DNA of 64,000 bases from Daucus carota subsp. sativus (GCF_001625215.2 NC_030381.2:50925214-50989213); one strand, 5' to 3'; positions 24,369-37,000 are shown, counted from the stretch's first letter. A program made the numbers and translations. Notes: generated by a model from the letters alone, not told the origin.

Positions 24369-24381
24369 GGGTATTTATAGG
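24369..24381 (-). promoter_or_regulatory. TATA box of STIG1-like gene a
   Basis: Minus strand ctataaataccctc about 100 bases upstream of the ATG. The same string sits at the same place in genes b and d, and twice in genes c and e. Confidence 0.7.
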
Positions 24382-24384
24382 AGA

Positions 24385-24560
24385 AACTATTACTAAGTAG
24401 ATAATTTTGGTGCCACCTTACCTATCTTGTAATGCTAGTCTTAATCAGTGTTACATGCAAGTAAAGTGAAATTGGGCAATAGATTAAGAATTATGCTTCA
24501 AGTCTCGTATGAAGTACAAATGTGGGGGCAAATTGACCTTGAAAGTGGGCAATAGGAGAA
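24385..24560 (-). promoter_or_regulatory. Conserved proximal promoter block of the STIG1 array
   Basis: A run including 'gtgttacatgcaagtaaag' and 'gggcaatagattaagaatta' lies just upstream of the TATA box. It recurs upstream of gene b (about 27475-27600), c (30775-30900), d (53108-53240) and e (56690-56815), even though the c/e genes have diverged in their leaders. Conservation over five copies suggests either recent duplication or promoter function. Confidence 0.5.
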
Positions 24561-24599
24561 GCATTACGATTTACATTAGGTCAATATTGCATGCGGTAC

Positions 24600-26800
24600 A
24601 TAGAATTGTTATGTATCATGCTATTCTTAGGTCTAGATTAGGATTTTGATTGTAGTGAAAAACTCGCTTACGGTTTCATATGATTGTTCTTGAATCAATG
24701 GTACATATGGAATGCGGTGTTAATGTGAAAACTTGCGTACGGGTTAATATGTGTGCGAAACAATTATAAATACAGTATCATGCTCCGTATTCATCGCTTG
24801 CTACTCAATTCCTTCGTTTTTCGGTATTTCTCTCTTTTTGATTTACTTATATATAGATAAATAAATATTACAAAAAAGGTGATTATTTATTACCGTCAGT
24901 TTTGACAGGGGACTATTTTGATAAAAAAAAACAGTCAAACTTGAAATCAGTCGATGATATACGATAAGTAGGAAAATATAACCAAAAGAGATCATAGATA
25001 TAATTCAATCAAAATTAAACAGTCAAAAATATAATTAATTTTGACATGGATGTGTTGATCGAAATTATCCACCACATAAAGTTAATTTCCGCTCACTGTT
25101 TTGATCGGAAATGTACGTAGCCCGTTAAAATTAATTTACGGACGGAACTTTTACGGCCTTCTCCGAGCAAATAAATTTCAAAATAATTTATGTCAATTTT
25201 AAGACGGCGACCATTTCATGTCAAATTTTATCATTAAATAATTTTTTAACTTCTAATTCGATTACAAAAGAAATACAAATAATGACACGTGTCTATGCAA
25301 AATGGACAATTTATATTTCGAGGAGAAAGTAGTACTGTTATAATTATAATTATATATATTTGACGAACAAGATCTTATGATACAAACTGCTTATTAATAA
25401 GATATAAAAAATATTTAAAAAACCCTAATGCTTGGTGAACTTTCTGCTACTTGGCCATACAATTCAAATTCAGTCGACCGCACTACTGACTCATACCTTG
25501 TTCTTCTATATTCTTCTTATTAATTTAGAAATCAAATCTGTTATATCAGCATTCTAGCTAGCCATCTGTGTTTATTGGTAATTACGAAAATTAAGATGGT
25601 ATAGCGTTCACGTCTTTGCTGCCTCTATATAATTTGACCATGCCTTCGTCAACTGTTAAAGTTTGGTTTAGTTCCAGTACCGCAAGCAGTTTTGAATTTA
25701 ATGCTCTGGTGTGAATTTGGTGCGAAGCAGCTAGTAGCTAACACAAAAATTTATACGTTTACATTAATGCAGAGAAATTAAATATTGAAAGTTAATTAAG
25801 CTAGACTCGTAAACAAAGCAATGATGCTAGAGCTTAGGACAACTGAAAATAAAAACAAATAAAGAGATAACTAATTAATTTGATACTCTGAAGCTTTCGG
25901 GGATTGCTCATTAAAGAAATTAAGTTTGCTACCGAATAATAAATTTCATGTATTTTCTGCTTAAATAGTATTTTATAGGAGTTTTAAAATACATGTCAGC
26001 GTGTCCATCTCATTAATTCAGAATTTTGAGGAACATGAGTAGCACACAAATATCAAACAGAATCTGTGTTTATCTTAAACATTATTCTGCTATTGTGTCT
26101 GTTCAATTTTCTGAAACATTCAAGTCAAGTTGTGGCGATGAGGAACTTACCATGTGCAGTGGTGCAGTTTATCAGAGTGAATAAAGCAGCTCAACATGTT
26201 CTGATATTCACAGTTCACTCATGCAAATCGATTAGAACTGTTACATATAATTTGTATACAATGTCAGATGTACATGAATGTATCGCTGATTATATACATT
26301 GTTGACGATGAATTTATTTATAATAATTGACTTTAACCATATATAGATTCATGCCTAGTGCTAATTAAGTTCTTCTTCAACTTAAAAATATTAGAGAGTT
26401 CTTTTTTTCACGATGCTTATATATACTGCTGCTTTACACTTGAAATCCCATGCATTTCTGAATTGAACATTAGATACAAACACCATTTCTGGCCAGCAGA
26501 GAGTCGAGTATTTTATATGTCGAAAGACTCCAAACTGTCCCACTTTTGAGTAGCTGGGAGTTGAACTTGTATACTCTAAACTCTGATATTGAATTAAGTA
26601 AATAGTTATCTTAAAACTGAAAAATTGTGCTTGAATGGAAAAGAATGAGTTAAAGAATGAAATTAAAAGGCTTGTTCGGAAGTACCGTTCAAAACTGTTC
26701 GTAAAAATGTGATGCTGTTCGATAATAAAATATGTGACAATGCTGGAAAACAACTTTTTCTAGTTACACGCTCCGAATGCGGACACCCTTTATTTTTCAT
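24600..26800. other. Intergenic part of the STIG1 a unit, with two recurrent blocks
   Basis: No protein gene. Block 1 at about 25590-25690 ('gatggtatagcgttcacg', then 'ttgaccat' and 'cgtcaactgttaaagtttgg') recurs near 28690, 54690 and, diverged, near 48385 and 60705. Block 2 at about 26118-26230 ('gtggcgatgaggaacttacc' to 'cactcatgcaaatc') recurs near 29230 and 55162. Both lie between adjacent STIG1 genes, upstream of the gene to their left. Confidence 0.5.
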
Positions 26801-26909
26801 ACAACTATCAACAAATATCCTTACTATATGTACTTTCTTAACTAATATACACTCTTACATATCTTCATGATTGTTTGGACAATTCTACGTAATGTGTTGT
26901 AGATTTTGA

Positions 26910-27341
26910 TCAGGCATAGCTACACATCCCATACACGCACGAACTTCCTCTCTTGCACCTCTTTTTGCAGCTGCCGCAGTTCTTCTCGTCTCTTGAAGTA
27001 TTCACACACCTACCTTTGCAGCACGTCTCATTATATCTGCATTTCTTCCCACACTTGCCACAATTAGCCTCATCGCTCATCACATTCACGCATTTCTTCT
27101 TGCAGCAGTCCGGACCAGGGCTGCCCTTGTTGTTGCAAACCCTAGGGTACTTGTCACATGTCCTCCATGCCCGGGGTCTGTCAGCCAAAAACCGGCCCAT
27201 TTGTCCCGAAGAAGAAGACGGTTCAGAGGTTGTTATAGGAACATCAAGGTCCAAATTACCATCTTCCATAACCGAGTTGGCGAAAATGGTAGTAGTTGTG
27301 GCCACTATTGCAAGGAAGATGAAGATCTTAGACCATGCCAT
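26910..27341 (-). CDS. STIG1-like secreted cysteine-rich protein, gene b
   Basis: 143 residues, single exon, nearly the same protein as gene a: signal peptide starting MAWSKIFIFL, the same acidic segment, and all 16 cysteines at the same positions. Differences from a are mainly outside the cysteines (SSSSGQ for SSFSGQ, FLADRP for FLTDRP, KKKC for KKQC, GSC for GGC). Start chosen for the signal peptide and its match to the paralogues. TATA-like ctataaataccc lies at about 27440-27451, 100 bases upstream. Looks functional. Confidence 0.92.
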   Translation of the reverse strand: MAWSKIFIFLAIVATTTTIFANSVMEDGNLDLDVPITTSEPSSSSGQMGRFLADRPRAWRTCDKYPRVCNNKGSPGPDCCKKKCVNVMSDEANCGKCGKKCRYNETCCKGRCVNTSRDEKNCGSCKKRCKRGSSCVYGMCSYA

Positions 27342-27988
27342 TTCTAATATTGCTTGAAGATGGCTAACGATTATATATAGTTTGTTGGATATTTGATAGC
27401 AGTGGTTAATTTGTGGATGCTAAGTAAGGGATGTTGTTTGGGTATTTATAGAAGAAATTTAGTAGATAATTATGGTGCCACCTTACCTATCTTATAATGG
27501 CAGTCTTAATCAGTGTTACATGCAAGTAAAGTGAAGTTGGGCAATAGATTAAGAATTATATTTCAAGTCTCATATGAAGTACAAATGTGGGGGCAAATTG
27601 ACCTTGAAAAGTGGGCAATAGGAGAAGAATTACGATTTAAATTAGGTCAATATTGCATGCGGTACATAGCATTGTTATGCATCATACTGTTCTGAGGTCT
27701 AGATTAGGATTTTGATTGTAGTGAAAAACTCGCTTACGGTTTCATATGATTGTTCTTGAATCAATGGTATAGATGATATGCGCCATGCGGTGTTAATGTG
27801 AAAACTTGCGTACGGGTTAATATGTGTGCGAAACAATTATAAATTTCATGCTCCGAATTCATCTCCCTTGGTACTCAATTCCTCTGTTTCTTGGTATTTC
27901 TCCTTTTGATTTATTTATACGCAGATAAATAAATATTACAAAAAGGATTATTTTTGATGTGACAATCTTGACCGTGATTATTTTTCTA

Positions 27989-28248
27989 CTCCCTTCGTTT
28001 CAAAATATATGTCCACCTTAAAAAAAATATATGTTTCAAAATACCTGCCCACTTCAACTTTCAATATAAATTTATTTTTCCAAAATCAACCCTTCTTCAC
28101 ATATTTGAAATTGATATTTCCAAGATCAACCATACACCCACATATGAAGTTTAATTAATGACTTAATACACCTCTTTTCTTTCAAAATCCACTTTTCTTA
28201 AACTATGTGATTTTTTAAAAATGGACATGTAATTTGAAACGGAGGGAG
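27989..28248. mobile_element. Stowaway MITE with empty site in copy 2
   Basis: CTCCCTTCGTTTCAAA at the left pairs with TTTGAAACGGAGGGAG at the right, TA on both flanks. The aligned site in copy 2 (about 53588-53592, 'ttttctataaaaaaacag') has one TA and no element. Confidence 0.85.
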
Positions 28249-28984
28249 TATAAAAAAACAGTTAAACATAAAATCCTAATCTAGACCGTGATTATTTTAA
28301 ATCCTAATTTAAAAATTGTTATTTTTAAATTTTCTTTTCGTGAATAAAAATATCAGTGACATATTTTTATTTACAAAAGAAAAACTTTAAAAAAAATAAT
28401 TTTATTAGTGCGGTCAAAACTCTTAAAAGTATGTGCAAAAAATTCAAGCCACTATTAAATCTAAACATACAAGTATATCATATGAATAAGATCTTATTCT
28501 ACAAACTGCTTATCTAATAAGATATTTTAAAAAAACCTAATGCTTGGTGAACTTTCTGCAACTTGACCATACAATTCAAATTCAGTCGACCGTACTGACT
28601 CGGACCTTTTTCTTTTCATAGTTTTCTTATGAATTTAAAATCAAATCTGTTACATTAGCACTCTACCAGCTCTGTGTAATTACGAAAGTTAAGATGGTAT
28701 AGCGTTCACGTCTTTACTGCCTCAATATAGTTTGACCATACCTTCGTCAACTGTTAAAGTTTGGTTTAGTTCCAGTACTGCAAGCAGTTTTGAGTTTAAT
28801 GCGTTGCTGTGAATTTGGTGAGAAGCTAGTATAGCTAAATACTTCTTTACTTTTTTTTAAAAAGTTTTCGTCAATAATGCAGAGAAATTAAATGAAAGTT
28901 AAGCTAAATTCGTAATAACAAAGCAACAAATAGAGAGATAACTATATTTGATACTCTGTAAACGTACTGTGGGGATTGAACATT

Positions 28985-29122
28985 AATATGTTTGAGAAAT
29001 TTTGATTGGTGTGATTGTTGTATTTGCAGAGAGTCTACCATTATTAAGATATGAGAGCCAATCAAAATATCTCAAACTTGTAAAATTCCACGCTTAGCAT
29101 TTGCCCATGGGCACACACTAGA
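28985..29122. mobile_element. Palindrome-capped repeat, partial
   Basis: Contains an inverted pair (tttgagaaattttgattgg near 28990 and ccaatcaaaatatctcaaac near 29060) and ends in a slightly decayed copy of the palindrome (tgcccatgggcacacactag). The aligned part of copy 2 near 54970-55085 lacks it. Confidence 0.5.
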
Positions 29123-30198
29123 AAAACCGTAAAAAGAATCTGTGTTTAACTGAAAATCTTTGCAACTGTATCTGTTAATTGTTCTGGATCTGCGTGGAAG
29201 ATAAAAAAGAGAATGAAAATTCAAGTCCAGTTGTGGCGATGAGGAACTTACCATTTGCAGTGGTGCAGTTTATCAGAGTGAATAAAGCAGCTCAGCATGT
29301 TCTGATAATCACAGTTCACTCATGCAAATCTACTTGTACTAGAAGCAATGCACCTGTACTAGTTCCCTCAGTGGTTAATTAGTTACAGGGATATCAAGTA
29401 GTCGATTAGAATTGTTACATATAAGTTGTATGGAATCTTAGATGCACATGAATGTATCAGTGATTGTATACATCGTAGACGATAATGTTACACATAGGTT
29501 AACGCTGAGTGCTAATTAAGTTCTTAAACTTGAAAATATTAGAGAATTCTTTTCTTCTTTTTTTTATCACGATCCTTATATCTAATACTCTTATACATTT
29601 GAAAACCCATTTTTAAATTAAAAATCAGATACAAGTCCCGTTTTTGGGTAGTATAGAGTCAAATTCGAAAAATCTGTTTGTTCAAACTTAGAAATTAAAA
29701 GTTAGACATAAACACTGGTTTGGGTAGCATAAATTCGAAAATTCTGTTTGTCCAAACTATTCTTATCTTTGAAGAGTAAGAGTCGAACTCGGATATTCTG
29801 TTTATCTAAACTCCTCCTATCCAGTGAATTTGGGTTGTACAATCAGTCACGTCTGTTTATTATAACCACGAATGAAGTAATTTTGATCGATATACCAACC
29901 ACAATCGACGCCTAGCTAACAACTTAAATACTTTTATGTCACTGATCTCAACGCCTTGGCTGTGAATCGAACAGGCTGTTCATCAGAAACGTAATTTTGG
30001 ATGTATAGTTACAATCTGACTCTTTCAAAAAGCAATCAATCATCAATATTATATACTCCTGATGCGAACACCCTTTATTTTTCATACAACCATCAACAAA
30101 TATCCTGACTATATATATACTTTCTTAACTGATACACTCTTACATATCTTCATGATCTTCTGGACAAATACTATACATACTGTATAGTACATTTTGGA

Positions 30199-30627
30199 TC
30201 AGGCATAGCTACACATCCCATACACGCATGAACTTCCTCTCTTGCACCTCTTTTTGCAGCCGCCGCAATTCTTCTCGTCTCTTGAAGTATTCACACACTT
30301 ACCTTTGCAGCACGTTTCATTATATCTGCATTTCTTCCCGCACTTGCCACAATTAGCCTCGTCGCTCATCACATTCACGCATTGCTTCTTGCAACAGTCT
30401 GGACCAGTGCTTCCCTTGTTGTCACAAACCCTAGGGTACTTGTCGCATGTCCTCCATGCCCGGGGTTTGTTAGCCAAAAAACGACCCGTTTGTCGGAGAA
30501 AAGATGATGGTTCATTAGGACTTATGGCAACATCAAGGTCTAAATTATCATCTTCGGTGGTCGTGGTGGCGAAAATTGTGGCGACCATCATGACCAGAAA
30601 GATGAAGATGATCTTAGACAACTCCAT
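30199..30627 (-). CDS. STIG1-like secreted cysteine-rich protein, gene c
   Basis: 142 residues, single exon. N-terminus MELSKIIFIFLVMMVATIFA differs from genes a, b and d, as does the acidic segment (EDDNLDLDVAISPNEPSS), while the 16-cysteine domain is almost unchanged (GSTGPDCC for GSPGPDCC). It pairs with gene e of copy 2, which differs at only a few residues. The promoter has two TATA-box copies (see 30661-30746). Looks functional. Confidence 0.92.
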   Translation of the reverse strand: MELSKIIFIFLVMMVATIFATTTTEDDNLDLDVAISPNEPSSFLRQTGRFLANKPRAWRTCDKYPRVCDNKGSTGPDCCKKQCVNVMSDEANCGKCGKKCRYNETCCKGKCVNTSRDEKNCGGCKKRCKRGSSCVYGMCSYA

Positions 30628-30660
30628 TAGTTATTTTTAATGACTTGCAGATGCTTTGGT

Positions 30661-30746
30661 GAGGGTATTTATAGAAGAAATTATAAATGTAGCAGCTGGT
30701 TTAATTTGAATGCTCTCTGAGATAAATGGTGAGGGTATTTATAGAA
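30661..30746 (-). promoter_or_regulatory. Duplicated TATA-box segment of gene c
   Basis: Minus strand ctataaataccctc appears twice, at about 30661-30674 and 30731-30744, 70 bases apart, each followed by the 'agatgctt'/'aaatggt' leader phrase. Gene e has the same doubling at about 56573-56584 and 56641-56654. Genes a, b and d have one box. Two start sites are possible. Confidence 0.6.
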
Positions 30747-31553
30747 GGAAACATGTACATAGATTGTAAGAATTTGGTGCAACCTTACCTGTCTTATAAT
30801 GGTAGTCAAAGTCAGTGTTACATGCAAGTAAAGGGAAGTTGGGCAATAGATTAAGAATTACTACATTCTAGGTCTCATTTGAAGTACAAATGTGGGGCAG
30901 AAAGGCCGGAGAATATGGGGCAGAGGAGAAGAATCATGAATCTAGATTAAGTCGATATTGCGAACTTGCGGTGCATTGGCGGCGTGCAGGTTAATCTTTC
31001 TGTGTTTTAATCAAAGGAAAATTGGAAAATAATATTTCTTGTCTTCCCTGTTTATATTACGGAATGAGAATTCGACGTGTTTTAATATTTTCTAAATATA
31101 GTTTGATAAATTTATTTTATATTATTTTTGAATAAAAATTTAATATTTAAACATTTTTTATAAAATAAAAAAAATTAGTAGAAAAATTATGAAATTATAT
31201 TTTATATAGACGTCAAACTATGTGTCAAGCAGTTGAAGAAAATTGTAAAAAAATTTAAAGATACTGAGAGTTTAGAGCCGTTAATATGAAAATCAAACTT
31301 GCTCGCTGGTTGATATTTAATTAGCTTAACAGTTAATGTGAAAATCAAACTTCTCAACCGTTGATATTTAACTAGCTTAATTTTATGCATGCTGATTAGT
31401 TTTAACTTATCAGTAACATGCTCATAGTGTTCTGCTATTCTTTTAAGGATAGTAGATTCACCGACAAGTGTCAATACATCTTGAAATATTTATATTATCT
31501 TACTTAAATAAATATAATGTGCAATAAATTTGTCTCCATTCCCTTACTACTAA

Positions 31554-32122
31554 GGGGCCGTTTGGTTGGGAGTAGTTAACAAAAGGAAGGGAAACAACCA
31601 GTTTCATTTTCTTTGTTGTTGTTTGTTTTACAAAAATCGTCATTCCCTTTCTCTTCTTTTAGTTTTAAGTTTACCCCAAATCCCTCATTATCCATTCCCC
31701 ACCCTCCCCTGGGTATTTCTTTTCCCTTTCCCGATTCTTATTTTATTATCATTTATAATTTATTTCAGATGTCATTAATATCAAAAGTAATATGTAAAAT
31801 ATTTTTGAAAATCAAAAATAAATTTTAATTTAATTTTTATATATTAAAAATAATTTTAATATAAAATTAATAATATTTTTAAATAATTAAATATATCAAA
31901 TTATAAAATATAAATGAACTATATTATTAAATATGTAAATATATTTGAAATTTTTGATATTAAAATATTTGAAAATCAAATATAGGGATAATCATATAAT
32001 TTTCCATTCCGTTTCCGGATCAGAACCAAACAAGTAATACAATTCAGCATCATTCTTTTCCTTTCTTTTCATTTCCCTTTCTTGATTCCATTCTGTTTCC
32101 CTGAGTCGAATCAAACGGCCCC
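31554..32122. mobile_element. Tourist/Harbinger-like MITE, 569 bp
   Basis: Ends GGGGCCGTTTGGTTGGGAG and TCGAATCAAACGGCCCC form an imperfect TIR, flanked by TAA (31551-31553, 32123-32125). Non-coding. Copy 2 lacks it near 57550, but the surrounding few dozen bases are also absent there, so the empty site is not exact. Confidence 0.75.
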
Positions 32123-32159
32123 TAAATCTGTGAACAAACATGTAAGATATTCAAATGCT

Positions 32160-32335
32160 TCAACGTCATCTTGGCCCAACCTTATTTGGATATCAAAGAA
32201 AACTTAATTATTTTGTTTTCAGGACATAAAGCAAAAGAGGGTCATATGGATTCTGGACAGTGAATGTTCAAGACAGGTATCGATAGGACTCTATTGTCAA
32301 AACAAGATCATATAAACCTATCTCAAGCAAACTTT
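32160..32335 (+). mobile_element. Ty1/copia polyprotein fossil fragment
   Basis: A short degraded stretch resembling the part of a Ty1/copia polyprotein around its aspartic protease (a WILDSECS-like string). Broken and isolated, with no LTRs. The duplicate is at about 57555-57755, so this fossil predates the block duplication. Confidence 0.5.
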
Positions 32336-32593
32336 GTCAAGATAACATAAACATAATAGTCTTCTAGTGTGTGATGAGTAGTACAATATAAAGACTTTTT
32401 ACCTTTGAAAGATAGCGAGTATTAAAATATTTCAAATTGTGACTAATTCATGCTATTACGATCTTGATAAGTTTAGAGTTTCAAACAAAAAGTAAACATA
32501 ATCATATTAATGAAAAATGCTAAAAATATTAGAAAATGAACTATTTTGAGGAAATGATGTAGCTCCCCATTCTTAAAATTTATAATAGTATAT

Positions 32594-33900
32594 TGATAAG
32601 TGGATTTTATATCCACTTGGAAGCCTTCGTTTTGACTTAAATGGATGATTTGGCCTCAAGCTTTTGATATTTTTGATATGTTTTAGTGTAATGTTGTGCA
32701 GGTTTCTTTGGAGGAGAACGAAGAGGAGATTCATAGCTTTCAGTGAAAAAAAACGGCGAAGCAATCGGATGCGCGAGTCAAAAGTTATGGACAAAGAAGT
32801 GGGCTGCGGAATTGGGGCACCCGCCCCAAATCTGGGGCACCCGCCCCAAACTGGCAGCGAAAATTAAGCCATTGGACCGTTTCTGATCCGTTGCAAGGCC
32901 CGTTCGCTGGGGAAGTTTAAGAAAGGATTTGGGGGATTAAAAACATAACCTAGAATCATTCCAAGGAGCACGTGACGGCTACGGAGAAGATCAAGATCAA
33001 ATTTCATAGCTTTTACTTTTGTAATTCTTCGAAGTAGGCGTAACTTTGGATGCTCGTTTCGGATTTGTTTCTTAACTCTTATTCTAGTACTTTTAGTTTG
33101 TTTTTCTTATTCAGTACCATGTTTACATTCAAACCCATGATGATGAGAAGTTCGATTATGAACTAATCATTATCATGGGATTTTAGCGGATTTATCGATG
33201 AATTTCAGTAGTTAATTTGCCTTGTTCATATGTGATGGTTTGATTTCCTCGTATTGGTTGTGCTTATTCGTCTTGGATGCGTAGCTAACATCTAAGATTG
33301 CTTGTTAATCTTTATTGAAGCGACAGTGGATATATTGATTTAGAACTTGCCATGCGAGCATAGGTTTCGTGTTCGATAACATGACTTGTGATGTGATTTT
33401 AACCATCTTGCATCGCCCTATGTAATCTTGATAGATAACTTGCTCTTCAACCATTATGTTTTCAAATTCTATAGACATATAGGGTCTAAGCATAATTGGT
33501 GTCTGTTTACCTTCTATCGTAGTTGTGGATGTGTAGCAGTATGGTGCACGTATAACGACAGTTAGCGTGTATCAGTTTCGTGTTATCTGATTAGTTATCA
33601 ACCATTACAATCGAATAAGGTAGAACTATGAATGAAGTTGTTAATGAAGCTAGAATCCCATGTTTTATTCTCATTAGTAAATCGTTATTCTCTTAGTTGA
33701 TAATTCTTAGTTTCATAATTCAAATAGGATTAGTAAATAGAAAACCAACCCCAATTTGATATTTGTCTAAGCATTGAATAATAATCATACATTGGTGCAT
33801 AAGTGCATATTTCTGAATACACCAGTCTCTGTGGGTACGAACTTGAATTATATTCTATATTACTTGTGACCACGTATACTTGCGTGATTTTGTGCGAACA
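32594..33900 (+). repeat. Left LTR of the Athila-type element
   Basis: 1307 bp, starts TGATAAGTGG and ends GTGCGAACA. Carries a doubled 'ggggcacccgccccaaa' motif near 32815-32850. Confidence 0.95.
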
Positions 33901-33906
33901 AGTTTT

Positions 33907-33924
33907 TGGCGCCGCTGCCGGGGA
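33907..33924 (+). other. Primer-binding site (tRNA-Asp type)
   Basis: TGGCGCCGCTGCCGGGGA, six bases after the left LTR, matches the 3' end complement of plant tRNA-Asp with one likely mismatch. This is the primer site usual for Athila elements. Confidence 0.8.
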
Positions 33925-34039
33925 CTCGGTGTTTATTTTAGTTTATGTGCTTGTCATTAGTGGTCGTTAAAGTTCAGTGACTTGGATTCTTTTCTCACTT
34001 TAGTTCGTTGTGTGTGTTTCAGGTACTTAAGGGACGTGT

Positions 34040-37000
34040 ATGCGAACACGTTCTCAGGCTCGTAAGGAAGCATTAATTAAGGAAGAATTGGAAGAAATTG
34101 ATACGATGGGTGATCAACCACCAGCTGTGAATATTCCTAAGGCTCTGAAGGCTTTCTCTGAGCCTAAAATCAATGACATTCAATCGAGCATTGTCAGGCC
34201 AGCAATTCAGGCCAACACTTTCGAGATCAAACCGAGCACTATTCAGATGGTACAGAACTCAGTGCAGTTTGGGGGTTCTCCGACTGAGGATCCTAATACT
34301 CATATTCGGGACTTCATTGAGATCTGCGACACTTTCAAGTTCAATGGTGTTACGGACGATGCCATCAGATTGAGGTTGTTCCCATTTTCTCTGAGGGATA
34401 AGGCTAAAGGATGGTTGCATTCTCTTCCTGCAGGATCTATTACGACATGGGAGGATCTGGCTCAGAAATTTCTTACTAAGTTCTTCCCTATGGCTAAAAC
34501 CGCTGCAATCAGGAATGCTATCACTCAATTCTCTCAGTTGTCTGGTGAAACTTTATGTGAAGCTTGGGAACGCTACAAGGAGATGCTTCGAAAGTGCCCA
34601 CATCATGGGATGCCTGATTGGATGGTGATAAATTGTTTTTACAATGGGTTGGGTCCTCAATCGAGGCCAATGCTCGATGCTGCATCAGGTGGAGCTCTAT
34701 GGGCTAAGAGCTATGATGAGGCTTATGAGTTGATCGAGATGATGGCTGCGAATGAATATCAGAATCCTACTCAGCGTCTTCATCAGGGCAAAGCAGCAGG
34801 AATTCTAGATGTTGATGCTACTACAGCCATAGCTGCTCAGCTTAAGGCTCTTACTATGAAGGTGGATTCTTTGGCAAATCTAGGAAATCAGCAGCCACCT
34901 TCAGTCTGCGAGCTCTGTGCTGGAGCACATTCTTCGGATCAGTGTGCTATATCGAGCGAATCCGCTCAGTTTGTGAGCAACTTTCAGAGGTCACAACAGC
35001 CAGCTCCGGCCACTTATCATCCTAATAATCGGAATCATCCGAATTTCAGTTGGAGCAATAATCAGAATTACATGCCACAACAGCAGCAACAGTTTCAGCA
35101 GCAAGGATCTAGACCTTTTAACCCTTCTGGTTTTCAACAACAGTTTGCACCGAGACAGCAATTCCATCCACCCGGATTCCAGCAACAAAATCATGGGGTG
35201 GCTGGACAGTCTTCCAATGAAAGATCAGAATTGGAAGAATTAAGATTAATGGTGAAAAGCCAATCGGTGTCAATCAAAACTTTGGAGAATCAGATTGGGC
35301 AAATTGCTAATGCGTTGATTAATAGACCACAAGGAACTCTTCCTAGTGATACTGAGGCCAATCCGGGCAAGAAGGAAGTGAAGGAACAGGTACAGGCTGT
35401 CACCTTGAGGTCCGGAAAGGTTACGAAGGATAAAGAATCAGCAACAGAGCGAAACAAGGAAGAGAGTGATCAACAGGTTGAAACACCCGTGCTCTCATCT
35501 GAGTCTGATAGTGGAAAAACTGTTGTTGAGGCTGACAAGAATAAGGTCAACGAGGAAGCAAGCAAGGAATCAACCGAAAAATCTAGCCCGAAAACTGATA
35601 CTGGGGTCAAGCAAGTATATCCACCTCCACCTTTTCCGAAGAGACTGCAAAAGCATAAGCTCGACAAACAATTCGCCAAATTTCTAGAGGTCTTCAAGAA
35701 ATTACAAATCAACATACCTTTTGCGGAGGCTCTAGAACAAATGCCGAGTTATGCTAAATTCATGAAAGGTATTCTATCTCGAAAACTTAAACTTGAGGAA
35801 TTGGAGACTGTGGCTTTGACCGAGGAGTGTAGTGCTGTGTTGCAACAGAAATTGCCCCCGAAGCTGAAAGATCCGGGAAGTTTCACCATCCCGTGTACTA
35901 TTGGGCAATTGTCGTTCGACAAGTGCTTGTGTGATTTGGGAGCTAGCATAAATCTGATGCCCTTGTCTATTTTCTTGCAACTTGGTCTTCCGGAGCTGAA
36001 ACCTACTAATATGTCTTTGCAACTGGCTGATCGTTCGATTACATACCCAAGGGGAATAGTTGAAGATGTGTTGGTAAAGGTAGATAAGCTAATCTTCCCT
36101 GCTGATTTTGTCATTCTCGATTTTGAGGAAGATAAGAAGATTCCCATCATCTTGGGGAGACCATTCCTTGCAACGGGGCGGACTTTGATTGATGTTCAAA
36201 AGGGTGAACTCACAATGAGAGTTCAAGATCAGATGGTCACTTTCAATGTGTTTAATGCCATTAAACTTCCATCAGATGAGGAAGAATGCTTTAAGGTGGA
36301 TATGCTCGAAGCTGCAGCTCATTCGGAAATCGATAACAGGCTGAAAACTGACATCTTGGAAAGGGTTCTATCGGGTGACTCAGAATTCGGAGATGAGGAG
36401 GAAGAAGAGCACCTTCAATACTTAAATGCTTCTCCTTGGAGAAGACGGATGGATCCTCCAATTGAATCTCTTGGGTTATCGGAGTTGAAGGACTCTCATG
36501 AAAAGATGAAACCATCTATTGTCGAAGCTCCTAAACTCGAGCTTAAGCAACTTCCCGAACACCTAAGGTATGCGTTTCTTGGCGAAGCTTCTACATTACC
36601 TGTAATTATTGCATCTAACCTTTCAGGTATCGAGGAAGAAAAGCTTTTGAGAATTCTTAGGGAGTTCAAATCAGCCATTGGATGGACTATTGCAGATATC
36701 AAGGGAATCAGCCCTTCTTATTGTCAACATAAAATTCTGATCGAGGAGGGTAGTAAACCCACTGTTGAGCATCAAAGAAGACTTAACCCAATTATGAAAG
36801 AAGTGGTGAAGAAGGAGATTCTTAAGTGGCTTGATGCCGGCATTATTTATCCAATCTCGGATAGTTCTTGGGTGAGCCCTGTTCAATGTGTGCCTAAGAA
36901 AGGAGGCATGACCGTGGTAGCTAATGAGAAGAATGAGCTCATTCCAACTCGAACAGTCACAGGATGGAGAATATGCATGGATTATCGGAAACTCAATAAA

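Larger units (their letters stand above)
27450..30060. other. Intergenic part of the STIG1 b unit
   Basis: Promoter block, a Stowaway insertion (27989-28248), a palindrome-capped repeat near 28985-29122 and the two recurrent blocks near 28690 and 29230. It aligns with about 53100-55980 of copy 2. Next to the Stowaway, some 250 bases still present in copy 2 (about 53600-53860) are missing here. No gene. Confidence 0.5.
31000..32593. other. Copy 1 intergenic sequence left of the Athila-type element
   Basis: Aligns with about 57035-57995. It holds a Tourist-like insertion and a short Ty1/copia fossil, listed separately. A local repeat 'atgaaaatcaaacttgctcg' / 'gtgaaaatcaaacttctcaa' occurs at about 31285 and 31340. 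Confidence 0.5.

Noticed and set aside
32573-33493. Small frames inside the left LTR, repeated in the right LTR
   Set aside because: Identical in both LTRs because LTRs are copies; no protein family, and better explained as non-coding LTR DNA.
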